The position numbers and the translations under genes were made by a program. A stretch of 64,000 nt of DNA from an uncultured Oscillospiraceae bacterium. Lineage in GTDB: Bacteria; Bacillota; Clostridia; Oscillospirales; Oscillospiraceae. Under the pieces are notes generated by a model that saw nothing but the letters and a program-made list of their open reading frames with translations, did not search any database and was not told the origin of the DNA. Shown here in pieces: positions 16,499 to 24,836 of this stretch (its first letter is position 1; every line of letters begins with the position of its first letter). Location of the stretch: NCBI GenBank assembly GCA_934597345.1, contig CAKTRJ010000001.1:48660-112659 (forward strand). The letters run 5' to 3'.

Positions 16499-16975
16499 TC
16501 ATACGTTGAGCGGCTTGCCGTTCAGGGCTGCGTAGGCCAGCCGTTCGCCCTCATAGCGCAGCTTCATGGAGAAGAAGGGGGTATCCGGGTCGTGGATGAG
16601 ATCCAGAAACAGCTTGTCGCCAGCCCACAGGGGCAGCTGCATCAGCTTGTCCTTGTGGATCCATTCCAGCACGCCCTCGTTACATTCGATCAGCTCACCT
16701 GTCCAGCCGGTGGCGGTAAACACATGCATGTATTCCGTCTCCCACTGGTCGGACACAAAGGTGACCAGCCCCCGGTACTGATACTCCGTCAGTGTCAGCC
16801 CGGTCTCCTCCAGCGTCTCCCGCAGCACACATTCCTCCGGGCTTTCGTCGGCCTCGAACTTGCCGCCTACGCCGACCCATTTGTCATGGTTCAGATCGTT
16901 TTTCTTCTTGATCCGATGCAGCATCAGATAGTTGCCCTGCGGATCCTCAATATAGCAAAGAGTAGAATTATACAT
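16499..16975 (-). CDS. NUDIX hydrolase (8-oxo-dGTP diphosphatase-like)
   Basis: A 158-residue NUDIX protein. The Nudix box GKFEADESPEECVLRETLEE-TGL matches G-x5-E-x7-REUxEExGU and provides the metal-binding glutamates. The overall layout (N-terminal CYIEDPQGNYLMLHR, then WVGVGGK) resembles MutT/YtkD-type 8-oxo-dGTP diphosphatases, which clean oxidised nucleotides from the pool. Exact substrate is not determinable. It is monocistronic, divergently transcribed from the YgjP-like gene, and followed by its own terminator. Confidence 0.9.
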   Translation of the reverse strand: MYNSTLCYIEDPQGNYLMLHRIKKKNDLNHDKWVGVGGKFEADESPEECVLRETLEETGLTLTEYQYRGLVTFVSDQWETEYMHVFTATGWTGELIECNEGVLEWIHKDKLMQLPLWAGDKLFLDLIHDPDTPFFSMKLRYEGERLAYAALNGKPLNV

Positions 16976-17027
16976 GGAGATTTATCCTTTCGCGGCGCTT
17001 GATTTTTTTATCACTATACCATATCTT

Positions 17028-17056
17028 TTGCAATTTGTATAGTGCTGTGGTATACT
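17028..17056 (+). promoter_or_regulatory. Sigma-A promoter of the YgjP-like gene
   Basis: TTGCAA (17028-17033), 17-bp spacer, TATACT (17051-17056). It is followed by an AAGAAGGTGAG ribosome site and ATG 17079. Confidence 0.8.
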
Positions 17057-17078
17057 GGTCAGGAAAGAAGGTGAGCGC

Positions 17079-17591
17079 ATGACCTATGGGATCGTCCGTT
17101 CCCGCCGCCGCACCGTGGCGCTGGAGGTGACCCGGGAGGGCAGGGTGCTGGTGCGCGCGCCGCTGCGGATGCCCCAGGGCGAGATCGAGTGTTTCGTGGC
17201 GTCCCACGCCGCATGGCTGGAAAAGGCGCAGGCCAAGGTCGCCGCCCGTCAGGCCGCCCATCCGCCCCTGTCAGAGCAGAAGACCGCCGCGCTGCGGCAG
17301 CTGGCAAAAGAGGTGCTGCCGGACAAGGTGGCTCACTACGCCGCCATTATGGGGGTGACGCCCGCATCGGTGAAGATCACATCCGCCCGCACCCGCTTCG
17401 GCAGCTGCTCCGGGAAGAACGGCATCTGCTTCTCCCTGTACCTGATGCAGTACCCGGAGGCGGCCATCGACTATGTGGTGGTTCATGAGCTGGCCCATAT
17501 CCGCCACCATGACCACAGCCCGGCCTTCTATGCCGAGGTTGCCAGGGTGCTGCCGGATTATAAGGCGCGGATGAAGCTGCTGAAAACGTAA
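17079..17591 (+). CDS. YgjP-like (DUF45) zinc metalloprotease
   Basis: A 170-residue protein of the YgjP/DUF45 family of putative metallopeptidases. The zinc motif HELAHIRHHDHSPAFY starts at His136, with the usual HExxH plus downstream HDH. The upstream RFGSCSGKNGICFSLYLMQYP segment is the family signature. The N-terminal part is the beta-rich segment common to YgjP proteins, although shorter than the ~230-residue full-length members. Cellular substrate is unknown. It has its own promoter and a shared convergent terminator. Confidence 0.9.
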   Translation: MTYGIVRSRRRTVALEVTREGRVLVRAPLRMPQGEIECFVASHAAWLEKAQAKVAARQAAHPPLSEQKTAALRQLAKEVLPDKVAHYAAIMGVTPASVKITSARTRFGSCSGKNGICFSLYLMQYPEAAIDYVVVHELAHIRHHDHSPAFYAEVARVLPDYKARMKLLKT

Positions 17592-17629
17592 AATATGGGG
17601 CAGGATATTTCGATCCTGCCCCATATTTT
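17590..17629. terminator. Bidirectional terminator between convergent genes
   Basis: Perfect 17-bp stem AAAATATGGGGCAGGAT with its complement, loop ATTTCG. It overlaps both stop-codon regions and gives T-runs in both directions. Confidence 0.9.
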
Positions 17630-19025
17630 ATACCAGCTTTTCAAAGTAGCGGAACGTTTCATCATCGTGGGTGTGGCGCATACAGGAGGACAGCATCCGC
17701 TCCGACGCGGCATTCTCCATATAGCACTTGGCCACCACGCGGGTCAGCCCCAGATGGTACAGCGCCCAGTCCGCCACGGCGGCAAACGCCTCGGTGCCGT
17801 AGCCGTGTCCGGCGAATTCCGGCGCGATGCGGCAGCCCTGCTCCATGGTGCCCCGCCAGTTGCCGTTGTACAGCACCACCTCGCCGATGCACCGGCCCTC
17901 CAGCCGGACGGCGAAGTTGATGGCGATGCGGTTTTCAAAGTCCTGCCGGGTCACATCCAGGAAATAGTTCTCCGTCAGTTCACCCTTCAGGTCGTCGCGG
18001 TAGTCGTAGCCCCACCAGCGGTTGCGGTCATCGTCCAGACACAGGGCGTTATAGGCGGCCTTGTCGGCGTCGGTAAAGGGGGAGAGGGTCAGCCGCTCCG
18101 TGGCCAGCTCCGGGATGTGCCGCAGGGCGTCCAGCTCGCAGCCCACCTCGAACCGCATCTTGCCGCCCAGCTCGGCGGGCAGGTATTGCAGCTTGGAGGT
18201 GCGCAGTCCCCGATCCCGGCCGTCGTCCTCCCGGTTGATCCAGCGGCAGTCGCCGCCGTAGTAGGCGGCGAATTTCTGCACCATGGCGGGATAGACGCCC
18301 GCATGGGAGTACAGAGCCTTTTCAATGTGGCATATCAGCGTTTCGCCGCACTTTTCTGCCAGCGCGATGGCCAGCAGACGGCCCTCCCACAGGATGCCGC
18401 CCGCCCGGAACAGCCCCTTGTCCAGATGGGTGAACATCTCCTGTGACAGCGTCAGCTCCCGCTTGGCCTCCGGACTTTGCTTCTGGAACTCCCGGTCGTA
18501 ATCGGCCCAGAAGGCCGCCAGCAGGTCGGCGTTCTCCGCCGTCAGAGGGATGAATTCCGCGCCGGGGTGCTCCTTGTTGAATTTGTTGATGTGGTTGCGC
18601 TGCCCGCTGTAATGGCGGCCCGCAAACTGCGCCAGATCCTCCGCGTGGTAGAGGTAGTCTTTCCACACCCGCTCGTTGGTGATGGTGACGCGGGGCCACC
18701 GCAGGGCCAGCTTGCCCGCCTCGGACTCCGGCACCACAGAGAAAATGGGCCGCACGCCCTTCTGGCGGCAGTGATCCTCCACCGTGGCCAGGGCGGCGTC
18801 CACGTCGCCCTCCGGACCGGGGATGGGGTAGTCAAACTGGGTCACGCCGTCGATGCAGTTGCGGATGATGAGGCACCCGTCGGTGAAAGCGTACTCCGAG
18901 TGGAGGTGGCCCCGCCACATGTATTTGACGCCGGCGCTGTATTCGCACAGGCGGTAGGTACAGCTTTCGTAGTAAGGCCGCAGGATCGTCATGGCATCTG
19001 CGGTCACGGGGGTGAAGTTCAGCAT
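17628..19025 (-). CDS. DUF2156 (LPG-synthase C-terminal-like) - GNAT acetyltransferase fusion
   Basis: A 465-residue two-domain protein. The start at 19025 (MLNFTPVTADAM) follows AGGAG; upstream in-frame sequence belongs to a repeat. Residues ~1-295 match DUF2156, the soluble domain related to the C-terminus of lysyl-phosphatidylglycerol synthase, with typical YLYHAEDLAQFAGRHYSGQRNHINKF and KFAAYYGG. Residues ~300-465 are a GNAT N-acetyltransferase of the RimJ/RimL type (TERLTLSPFT, CIGEVVLYNG, GHGYGTEAFAAVADWAL, ENAASERML). Both halves are acyl-CoA- or aminoacyl-tRNA-type transferase folds, so it may modify an amine with two different donors. The real substrates are unknown. Confidence 0.88.
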   Translation of the reverse strand: MLNFTPVTADAMTILRPYYESCTYRLCEYSAGVKYMWRGHLHSEYAFTDGCLIIRNCIDGVTQFDYPIPGPEGDVDAALATVEDHCRQKGVRPIFSVVPESEAGKLALRWPRVTITNERVWKDYLYHAEDLAQFAGRHYSGQRNHINKFNKEHPGAEFIPLTAENADLLAAFWADYDREFQKQSPEAKRELTLSQEMFTHLDKGLFRAGGILWEGRLLAIALAEKCGETLICHIEKALYSHAGVYPAMVQKFAAYYGGDCRWINREDDGRDRGLRTSKLQYLPAELGGKMRFEVGCELDALRHIPELATERLTLSPFTDADKAAYNALCLDDDRNRWWGYDYRDDLKGELTENYFLDVTRQDFENRIAINFAVRLEGRCIGEVVLYNGNWRGTMEQGCRIAPEFAGHGYGTEAFAAVADWALYHLGLTRVVAKCYMENAASERMLSSCMRHTHDDETFRYFEKLV

Positions 19026-19065
19026 AGGGAAGTCTCCTGTTGGGTGTATTGTTGTTTTGTGGGTG

Positions 19066-19163
19066 GGTGCGGTGCGATACCGGCGCAGCGGCATGTGGTC
19101 ATGCCGCCCTACGCAATGAATGACACCGGACTTTGTAGGGCGGGGTGACCTCACCCCGCCGCC
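19066..19163. repeat. Dispersed hairpin repeat, copy 1
   Basis: Contains hairpin GCGGCATGTGGTCATGCCGC (19089-19108) followed by CCTACG, and hairpin GGCGGGGTGACCTCACCCCGCC near 19138-19160 preceded by TTTGTAG. The 32 nt at 19132-19163 match the reverse complement of 50489-50520 with one mismatch, and GTCATGCCGCCCTACG recurs near 63979-63994. It fills the space between the LysR and DUF2156 genes. Confidence 0.8.
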
Positions 19164-19178
19164 ATATAATGCGCTCAC

Positions 19179-20051
19179 TTACAAGCGATCCACCATCTCG
19201 GCGGTGAACTGCAAAAACTTTTTCGCAATGGGCCGCAGGTCCTTACGGGGCAGCGTGGCCACGCCCAGCTCCCGCACGGCGGGCGGATCCAGCGGCAGGG
19301 CCAGCACATCGTCGGAGCGCCCCTTCAGCACAAGGCGGCTGAGGATGCTGACGCCCAGACCGTGTTCCACCATGGAGATAATGACCGTGTCGCTGACCTG
19401 TGTGTCCCGGATGATAGGCGTCACACCGCAGCGGTCCAGCGCCCGCATGATGTCCAGATGGAAGCCCAGCGACGGCATCAGGAACTCCTGTCCATCCAGC
19501 CGCCGCACGTCCAGACTGGCCGCGCCTCCGGTATCAAAATCCCGGGGCAGGATCACCAGCAGGGGATCGGGCTTCAGCGGCGTCCAGTCCAGCGTGCTGT
19601 TCTCCTGGCGGCTGGCAAAGGCCATATCCACCTTGCCCTCTTTCACCCAGCGGTATACCTCCTCCACCGAGCCCATCTGCACATCCACGCCGACGCCGCT
19701 GTTGACCCGGCGGAACTGCTCGATCAGTTCCGGCAGCCAGTGCATGGCGATGCTGGCATAGGATGCCACGCGTAGGGTGTCCTCCTGATGGGAGTTTACC
19801 AGCGCAATCTCCCGCTCCAGCGCCTGATTGGCGGCAAGGCATTGCTGCACCATCGGCAGGATCCGCTGTCCCGCGGGCGTCAGGCGGACGCCCCGGCGGT
19901 CGCGTACCAGAACGGGAAAGCCGATCTCCCGCTCAAGGCTGTTCATCATATGGGTCAGGCCGGACTGGGTATAGCCCAGCAGCTCCGCCGCCCGGGTGAA
20001 GCTGCCCTGCTCCGCGGCCGCCGCCAGCGCCTCCAGCTTTTTGCTGTCCAC
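19179..20051 (-). CDS. LysR-family transcriptional regulator
   Basis: A LysR-type regulator of about 290 residues. The N-terminal helix-turn-helix reads VDSKKLEALAAAAEQGSFTRAAELL with GYTQSGLTHMMNSLE following, and the rest is a substrate-binding-like effector domain. I place the start at GTG 20051 because AAAGGA lies 8 nt before it and it gives the usual LysR N-terminus. An ATG at 20072 would add seven residues but sits only ~6 nt from the predicted transcription start with no ribosome site. No divergent target gene faces it, so its regulon is unknown. Confidence 0.9.
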   Translation of the reverse strand: MDSKKLEALAAAAEQGSFTRAAELLGYTQSGLTHMMNSLEREIGFPVLVRDRRGVRLTPAGQRILPMVQQCLAANQALEREIALVNSHQEDTLRVASYASIAMHWLPELIEQFRRVNSGVGVDVQMGSVEEVYRWVKEGKVDMAFASRQENSTLDWTPLKPDPLLVILPRDFDTGGAASLDVRRLDGQEFLMPSLGFHLDIMRALDRCGVTPIIRDTQVSDTVIISMVEHGLGVSILSRLVLKGRSDDVLALPLDPPAVRELGVATLPRKDLRPIAKKFLQFTAEMVDRL

Positions 20052-20084
20052 ACAGATCACGTCCTTTTCCATAGATTATCACAG

Positions 20085-20113
20085 ATTTTACCATGAGACT
20101 GCTGCAAATGCAA
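20085..20113 (-). promoter_or_regulatory. Sigma-A promoter of the LysR gene
   Basis: Minus strand TTGCAT (20113-20108), 17-bp spacer, TAAAAT (20090-20085). The predicted start near 20078 favours the GTG 20051 start codon. Confidence 0.75.
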
Positions 20114-20241
20114 CCATTAAATATGACATTTCTTCATATAAAGATGAAGAAATGTCGCTTTACAAATCTTGCAACATTGTGTATTTTATATACAGTAATT
20201 CTCCACATATTACTTTTCCTTTCTATCCTCAAATCCCTTTT

Positions 20242-20273
20242 GATGGCTGCACGGTTCTCCCCGTGCAGCCATC
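20242..20273. other. Hairpin in the LysR-proC intergenic region
   Basis: 13-bp stem GATGGCTGCACGG with CCGTGCAGCCATC, loop TTCTCC. The rest of 20114-20304 is AT-rich with no convincing gene. Confidence 0.5.
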
Positions 20274-20304
20274 GCCCTATTCCATCGTGGAGGATCCAAA
20301 AGAC

Positions 20305-20335
20305 AAAAAACGGACAGCATTGCTGTCCGTTTTTT
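20305..20335 (-). terminator. Intrinsic terminator of proC
   Basis: Stem AAAAAACGGACAGCA with TGCTGTCCGTTTTTT, with U-runs in both directions, about 50 nt after the proC stop codon. Confidence 0.85.
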
Positions 20336-20381
20336 ATATGCGGAATTATGACGAAAAGGCCGTTTGCCGATTTACAGAAGT

Positions 20382-21182
20382 TTATTGCAGCGCCTTTGTC
20401 CGGTCATAGGCGGCAAGAACGGCGTCAATGGCGGCGGCGCGGAAGCCATGCTCCTCCAGCGCGCGGACACCGGCAATGGTGGTGCCGCCGGGAGAGCAGA
20501 CGGCGTCCTTCAGCGCGGCGGTGTGGTCACCGCTTTCCAGTGCCAGCTTTGCCGCGCCCAGCAGCATCTGTGCGGCGTAGCGCTGGGCCTTGGCCCGGGG
20601 CAGACCCGCGTAGACGCCGCCGTCGGCCAGCGCCTCCAGAAACAGGTACGCGAATGCGCCGCCGCAGCCGGCCACGGCGCTGCCCGCGTCCATCAGCTTT
20701 TCCTCCAGCTCTTCCAGCAGGCCGGAGCAGTGCAGCAGGGAGATAAAGCCCTCCCGCTGGGCCTCCGTCACATTATCGGAGCAGCAGTACAGCGTCACGC
20801 CCTCGCCCACGGATACGGCGGTATTGGGCATGATGCGGATCACCGGATAGTCGCCGCCGGCCATTTCGCGGATGCGTGCCACCGTCAGGCCCGCCGCCAT
20901 GCTCAGCAGCACAAAGGGAGTGGTGCGTTCCTTCAGGGCCGGTGCGATCTCGGAGAGCATCCCGGCCATCATCTGGGGTTTGACACCCAGCAGGATATAG
21001 TCACACTCGCGGGCGACAGTCAGGTTGTCCGCCACGGAGGCGCCGATCTCGTCAGCCAGCTTTGCGGCTTTCTCCGGGGTGCGGTTGGCCAGCACGATGC
21101 TGCTGCGCACCTCCACCGTTTTGGCGGCGGCCCGGGCCAGTGCACCGCCCATGTTGCCGGTGCCAATGAATCCATACGTCAT
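20382..21182 (-). CDS. proC: Pyrroline-5-carboxylate reductase
   Basis: A 266-residue ProC catalysing the last step of proline synthesis, NAD(P)H-dependent reduction of 1-pyrroline-5-carboxylate. The start at 21182 (MTYGFIGTGNMGGAL) is behind AAGGAG; a longer start lacks one. The Rossmann motif GxGNMG is at the N-terminus, and the family signature near the C-terminus reads AALKDAVCSPGGTTIAGVRALEEHGFRAA. Length matches the family (~270). It is the last gene of a tcdA - DUF554 - proC run. The link between these is positional only. Confidence 0.95.
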   Translation of the reverse strand: MTYGFIGTGNMGGALARAAAKTVEVRSSIVLANRTPEKAAKLADEIGASVADNLTVARECDYILLGVKPQMMAGMLSEIAPALKERTTPFVLLSMAAGLTVARIREMAGGDYPVIRIMPNTAVSVGEGVTLYCCSDNVTEAQREGFISLLHCSGLLEELEEKLMDAGSAVAGCGGAFAYLFLEALADGGVYAGLPRAKAQRYAAQMLLGAAKLALESGDHTAALKDAVCSPGGTTIAGVRALEEHGFRAAAIDAVLAAYDRTKALQ

Positions 21183-21216
21183 AAAAAAGCTCCTTCCCGA
21201 TCTGAAGATCATTGTT

Positions 21217-21892
21217 TTACATAAAGCGGCACAGAAGGATCGGCAGCAATATGGCCGGTACCATATTCAGGATCCGCAGCTTGGTGACGCCCAGCAGATT
21301 CAGGCTGATGCCCACGATCAGCAGCGAGCCCACAAAGGTGATCTCATTGACCACGGCCTCACCCAGAAAGGGGGCCACCAGCGAGGCCAGAAGCGCCATG
21401 GAACCCTCGGCCACAAGGACCGTTACGCCGGAGAGCGCCACGCCAAGCCCCATGGTGGAGGCAAAGACCAACGCCCCCACACCGTCGATGACGGCCTTGG
21501 AGATCAGGATGCTGTGCTGATGCTGCAGGCCGCTTTCCAACGCGCCCATGACGGCCAGCGCACCGACGGCAAATACCAGCGAGCCGATGACGAAGCCCTC
21601 GGTGATGGGGCTGCCGTTGCATTTCTTTTGCAGCGCGTCGCCCAGCTTGTTGACGGCGGCGTCGATGTTCAGCAGCTCACCGATGATGGTGCCGACGACC
21701 ATGGAGATGATCGGGATCAGCGCGTTGGCGCTTTTCAGCAGTCCCGGCGCGGCGATGCCGATGGTCATCAGGGACAGCGCGGTCATAACGGAGCCGCGCA
21801 GGCGCTCCGGCAGCAGCTTTCCGGCAAACATGCCGATCAGGCCCGCCCACAACGATAGCGCCGGCATTGACAAGAGAACCCAGCAGGATCAT
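21217..21892 (-). pseudogene. DUF554 (YqgA/YdfK-like) membrane protein, frameshifted
   Basis: Two reading frames together make one DUF554 protein. The first, from ATG 21892, gives the family N-terminus MILLGSLVNAGAIVVGG. The second, from about 21845, continues as LIGMFAGKLLPERLRG and runs through six or more hydrophobic segments to CRFM. Joining them needs removal of one G in the run read as GGGCGGGCC on the minus strand (plus 21841-21848). The start codon overlaps the tcdA stop (ATGA), supporting 21892 as the true start. It may be a real mutation, a sequencing error in a G-run or, less likely, programmed slippage. The function of DUF554 proteins is unknown. Confidence 0.8.
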
Positions 21893-22614
21893 GGGATCAA
21901 TCCTCCTTCATTCAGTAAGTCCTGTACCACCGTGCCCGCCATCAGCAGGCCCGCCACGGAGGGTACCCACGATACGCTGGCGGGGACGCTGCGCCGTCCG
22001 GGCGGCGGCGTCTCCAGCTGCTGCGTCTCGCCGGGCTGCTCGGGGCTGAACACCACCTTCAGATGGTGGATGTCCCGGGCCCGCAGCTCCTTGCGCATGA
22101 CGCGGGCCAGGGGGCAGCCGGAGGTTTTGGCGATGTCGGTGATGGTCAGCAGCTCCGGGTGCAGCTTGTTGCCGGTGCCCAGCGCCGTCAGGATGGGGAT
22201 GCGGCGCTGCCTGGCCTGCTCGATCAGATCCAGCTTGCAGCTGACCAGGTCGATGGCGTCCACGATGTAGTCGTACCGGGCGGCAAAGAAATCCTCCCGG
22301 TGAGCGGCGTCATACAGCCCCACGATGGGATGCACCACCGTGTCCGGGCAGATGTCCCGGCAGCGGGCGGCGGCGGCCTCCGCCTTCGGTATGCCGATGG
22401 TGGAGTGCAGGGCGTACAGCTGGCGGTTGATGTTGCTGACGGATACGGTGTCACTGTCGATCAGCGTCAGCTCGCCCACACCGGCGCGGCACAGGGCCTC
22501 GGTCACATAACTGCCCACGCCGCCCAGACCGAATACCGCCACATGGCTGCGGCGCAGCTTTTCCAGCGCGTCGCCGCCAAGGAGCATTTCAGCTCTTAAA
22601 AATTCTTCATGCAT
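21889..22614 (-). CDS. tcdA: tRNA threonylcarbamoyladenosine dehydratase (TcdA/YrvM)
   Basis: A 241-residue ThiF/E1-like enzyme that, in characterised homologues, cyclises t6A37 of tRNA to ct6A in an ATP-dependent reaction. The nucleotide-binding loop reads VFGLGGVGSYVTEALCRAG, followed by LIDSDTVSVSNINRQ and DAIDLVSCKLDLI. The segment TSGCPLARVMRKELRARDI is characteristic of the TcdA branch. Its stop overlaps the DUF554 start. tsaD, another t6A pathway gene, is at 34.1-35.1 kb in the same window but not in the same operon. Confidence 0.93.
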   Translation of the reverse strand: MHEEFLRAEMLLGGDALEKLRRSHVAVFGLGGVGSYVTEALCRAGVGELTLIDSDTVSVSNINRQLYALHSTIGIPKAEAAAARCRDICPDTVVHPIVGLYDAAHREDFFAARYDYIVDAIDLVSCKLDLIEQARQRRIPILTALGTGNKLHPELLTITDIAKTSGCPLARVMRKELRARDIHHLKVVFSPEQPGETQQLETPPPGRRSVPASVSWVPSVAGLLMAGTVVQDLLNEGGLIP

Positions 22615-22634
22615 AGGAGTCCCTCAAATACAGG

Positions 22635-22661
22635 AAAGGACCGGCGTTGCGCCGGTCCTTT
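22635..22661. terminator. Hairpin between the foldase and tcdA genes
   Basis: Stem AAAGGACCGGC with GCCGGTCCTTT, loop GTTGC. The T-run is strong on the plus strand but weak on the minus strand, so minus-strand transcripts from the foldase gene may read through into tcdA. Confidence 0.6.
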
Positions 22662-22682
22662 TTGTGTTGGATCGCAGATGGC

Positions 22683-24254
22683 TCAGAAGCCGACATACTG
22701 CATGCCGGAACCTTCGGTCACAGACTCGGCAGCGGTCTGCTCGGCCAGCCATGCGGTGTAGGCGTCGCTCTTCAGCTGGTCGGCGGTCAGAACCTTCCAG
22801 TAGGGATCACCGAAGCTGTCCAGATACATGACGTGGCTGCCGTAGGTGCTGTCGATGACACCGGCGTCACCCACCTTGCGGCCATCGGCGAAGCACCAGT
22901 CCAGGAACTCCTGCACGAAGCTGGTGGACTTGCTGATGCCCTCGTACAGGCCGCCGTTGGAGGCGCTGCCGGTATCGCCGGACAGCTCGGTGGCCATCTG
23001 GGCGAACAGTTCAGCGGTAGCGCCGCCGTCCTGCCATTCCTTCAGGGCCTTTTCGGCGTCCTTGTGAGCGATATCCTTCAGGTTGGCCAGATCGGCCTCG
23101 TAGGTCTCGGAGGTTTTGTCCAGATCGGAATCGTCCACCTCGAAGAGAATGTGGCGGACATTGACAACATTATAATCCTGACGGCTGCGGCTGTGGAACA
23201 GCACCAGCAGGATGCTGGAATCCGCGGTAATGGTGGTGGTATCGCCATCCACGCGGGCGGTGTCGAACACCCAGTTCACCAGCTCGGTATCCGCGTAAGT
23301 GGCATTCTCCTGATGAGCGTAAGTGGCGATATCCTCATAGGAGGCGGCAATGTCCTCCAGAGACTCACCGGCGGCAAAACGGGCCTGCGCGTCAGCCAGA
23401 GCGTCATCAGCGGCCTTCTGGGCGGCGGCGGTTTCTTCCTCGGTGGGTTCCACGGTGTTGCCGTCAGCGTCCTTGGTGCTGTCGGCGGTGGACTTGAAGG
23501 AGATATACTCATAGTCCGCCATATCGAAAGCATTGGGATCGGCATCGTAGCAGGCCTGCAGCTCCGCGTCGGTGTAGGACAGGCCGGCGATGTAATCCTG
23601 CGTGTAGTGGGAAGCCAACTCCTGCATCTCAAAGACTTCCTTGAAGGTGTCCAGCGTCATGTTGGAGCCATAGAGCAGCTTGATATAGGCGGAAAGCGTG
23701 CGGCCATTCTGCTTGGCATAGGTGCTGATCTGATCCAGGGTATCATCCAGCTCGGCCTGCATGTCCTCGTTGAAGGTCACGCCCTCGGCCTTGGCCTTTT
23801 CACTCAGCAGATAGGCCTGCGTCAGATTTTCCTTGGCAGCGTCCTTCAGATACTGATCCCAGGTGATGTCACCCTCGTCGGTGACGCCCAGCAGCATCTT
23901 CGCCATGGCGTTGAGGTTCTGCTCCTTCATGGAGGTGCTGGTGCTCAGGCCGATATAGCTGCTGTACTGGGAGTTGGCGATGGAGTTCAGCGTGGTGTAA
24001 TAGAAGTAATCCACCTGCGCGGGGGTAAAGTCCTTGCCGTCCACCGTCAGGGCGGTGCTGCCGCGCTGGAAGATGCCGGAGTTATAGAGCAGTACCACAG
24101 CGGCCACGATCACGAACAAGACGGCAATGCCGCCGTAAAGGAGCTTGTTCTTTTTCCGCTCTTTGGCCTCTTTGGCCTCGCGCTCTACGCGGGGATCCAC
24201 ATGACCCTGAGCGGCCAGCTCCTGACGGTTTTTCTTTTCTCTGGATGCACTCAT
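22683..24254 (-). CDS. Membrane-anchored parvulin-type peptidyl-prolyl isomerase / foldase (PrsA/SurA-like)
   Basis: A 523-residue protein with a short basic cytoplasmic N-terminus, one membrane anchor (about residues 38-58, LLYGGIAVLFVIVAAVVLLYN) and a large extracytoplasmic region. A helical chaperone-like segment spans ~80-340. A parvulin rotamase-like region follows from VRHILFEVDDSDL through GGLYEG and GSHVMYLD. It probably assists folding of secreted and cell-wall proteins. Unlike Bacillus PrsA it has a transmembrane anchor instead of a lipobox. The ATG at 24254 follows GAGAGGA. Confidence 0.88.
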   Translation of the reverse strand: MSASREKKNRQELAAQGHVDPRVEREAKEAKERKKNKLLYGGIAVLFVIVAAVVLLYNSGIFQRGSTALTVDGKDFTPAQVDYFYYTTLNSIANSQYSSYIGLSTSTSMKEQNLNAMAKMLLGVTDEGDITWDQYLKDAAKENLTQAYLLSEKAKAEGVTFNEDMQAELDDTLDQISTYAKQNGRTLSAYIKLLYGSNMTLDTFKEVFEMQELASHYTQDYIAGLSYTDAELQACYDADPNAFDMADYEYISFKSTADSTKDADGNTVEPTEEETAAAQKAADDALADAQARFAAGESLEDIAASYEDIATYAHQENATYADTELVNWVFDTARVDGDTTTITADSSILLVLFHSRSRQDYNVVNVRHILFEVDDSDLDKTSETYEADLANLKDIAHKDAEKALKEWQDGGATAELFAQMATELSGDTGSASNGGLYEGISKSTSFVQEFLDWCFADGRKVGDAGVIDSTYGSHVMYLDSFGDPYWKVLTADQLKSDAYTAWLAEQTAAESVTEGSGMQYVGF

Positions 24255-24394
24255 TTGTTTTCAGTCCTCTCAAGTGATAGGCGCAATACGCCCTTGGTCG
24301 TAAAATACCTGCCTATTATACAGTAGATTTGCCAAATGTGCAAGTATTATATTTTGGCAGGGAGGAAAAGGGCGGAAAAGGCGCAGAAGCGGTA

Positions 24395-24582
24395 GAAGGC
24401 TTCGCAGAATTCGCCGCCCGCAGGCGGCGAACCAGTTGAATCGTTTTTCGCCGCGGCGTGTACGTGGCGAAAAACACTTTGCGCGGAGAGAGTGTTCACC
24501 CGCACACCTTGTGTGCGGGTGAATGCGGTTCGGAGCGAATCTCAGCTTAATCAAAAGAGGGCGATAAGCCCTCTTTTGATTA
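24395..24582. repeat. Cluster of hairpins in a 630-bp gene-free region
   Basis: Between the foldase start (24254) and DUF1292 (24885) there is no convincing protein gene. This part contains several inverted repeats: GCCGCC...GGCGGC near 24410-24430, TTTTTCGCC...GGCGAAAAA near 24440-24476, TTCACCCGCACAC/GTGTGCGGGTGAA (24495-24523) and a perfect 15-bp stem TAATCAAAAGAGGGC (24548-24562 with 24568-24582). A 94-codon minus-strand frame (24270-24554) across it has a low-complexity Arg/Leu/Pro product and is probably spurious. It looks like an intergenic repeat element, possibly also a terminator array. Confidence 0.6.
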
Positions 24583-24585
24583 AAA

Positions 24586-24831
24586 ATAGAGAGAAGCAGC
24601 CTTTCGGCTGCTTCTCAATTGCATCGGGCCAAGTTATAACCTGCACCGTTTCCTAGCAGGTGGGTTGTCTCCAGCTTGCTTTACTGCTTCCATCTTCCAG
24701 CCGCAGACAGCAGCCGGGAGGCCTGCAAACCACATGCTGATCCGACATCCCCTATAACAAGATGTGAGGATAAAAAAGACCCGCATACATCGTATATGGG
24801 GCGAAACGCGTCATACAACACGCTCACCTTG
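24586..24831 (-). ncRNA. Candidate independently transcribed structured RNA (~245 nt), family unassigned
   Basis: A minus-strand unit begins at an extended -10 promoter (24837-24845) and ends at a clean intrinsic terminator (GAGAAGCAGCC-GAAA-GGCTGCTTCTC then TCTATTTTTA, 24586-24616). No coding frame with a ribosome site is present. Local helices by eye, as plus coordinates: 24780-24800 (CCC/GGG enclosing CATAC/GTATG), 24741-24771 (ATCC/GGAT and ACATC/GATGT), and 24640-24663 (ACCTGC/GCAGGT). A CAAG/CUUG pairing near 24629-24633 and 24828-24832 may bring the ends together. Size and free-standing expression would fit 6S RNA or another abundant clostridial RNA. I could not match it to SRP RNA, RNase P RNA or tmRNA. 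Confidence 0.55.
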
Positions 24832-24836
24832 GGCAT

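Noticed and set aside
19066..19163. CRISPR array or insertion sequence
   Set aside because: There are no regularly spaced direct repeats and no transposase. The repeats are single inverted hairpins dispersed over the window.
24270..24554. A 94-codon minus-strand frame (Arg/Leu/Pro-rich)
   Set aside because: It lies entirely within a hairpin-rich intergenic element and has no ribosome site or recognisable domain.
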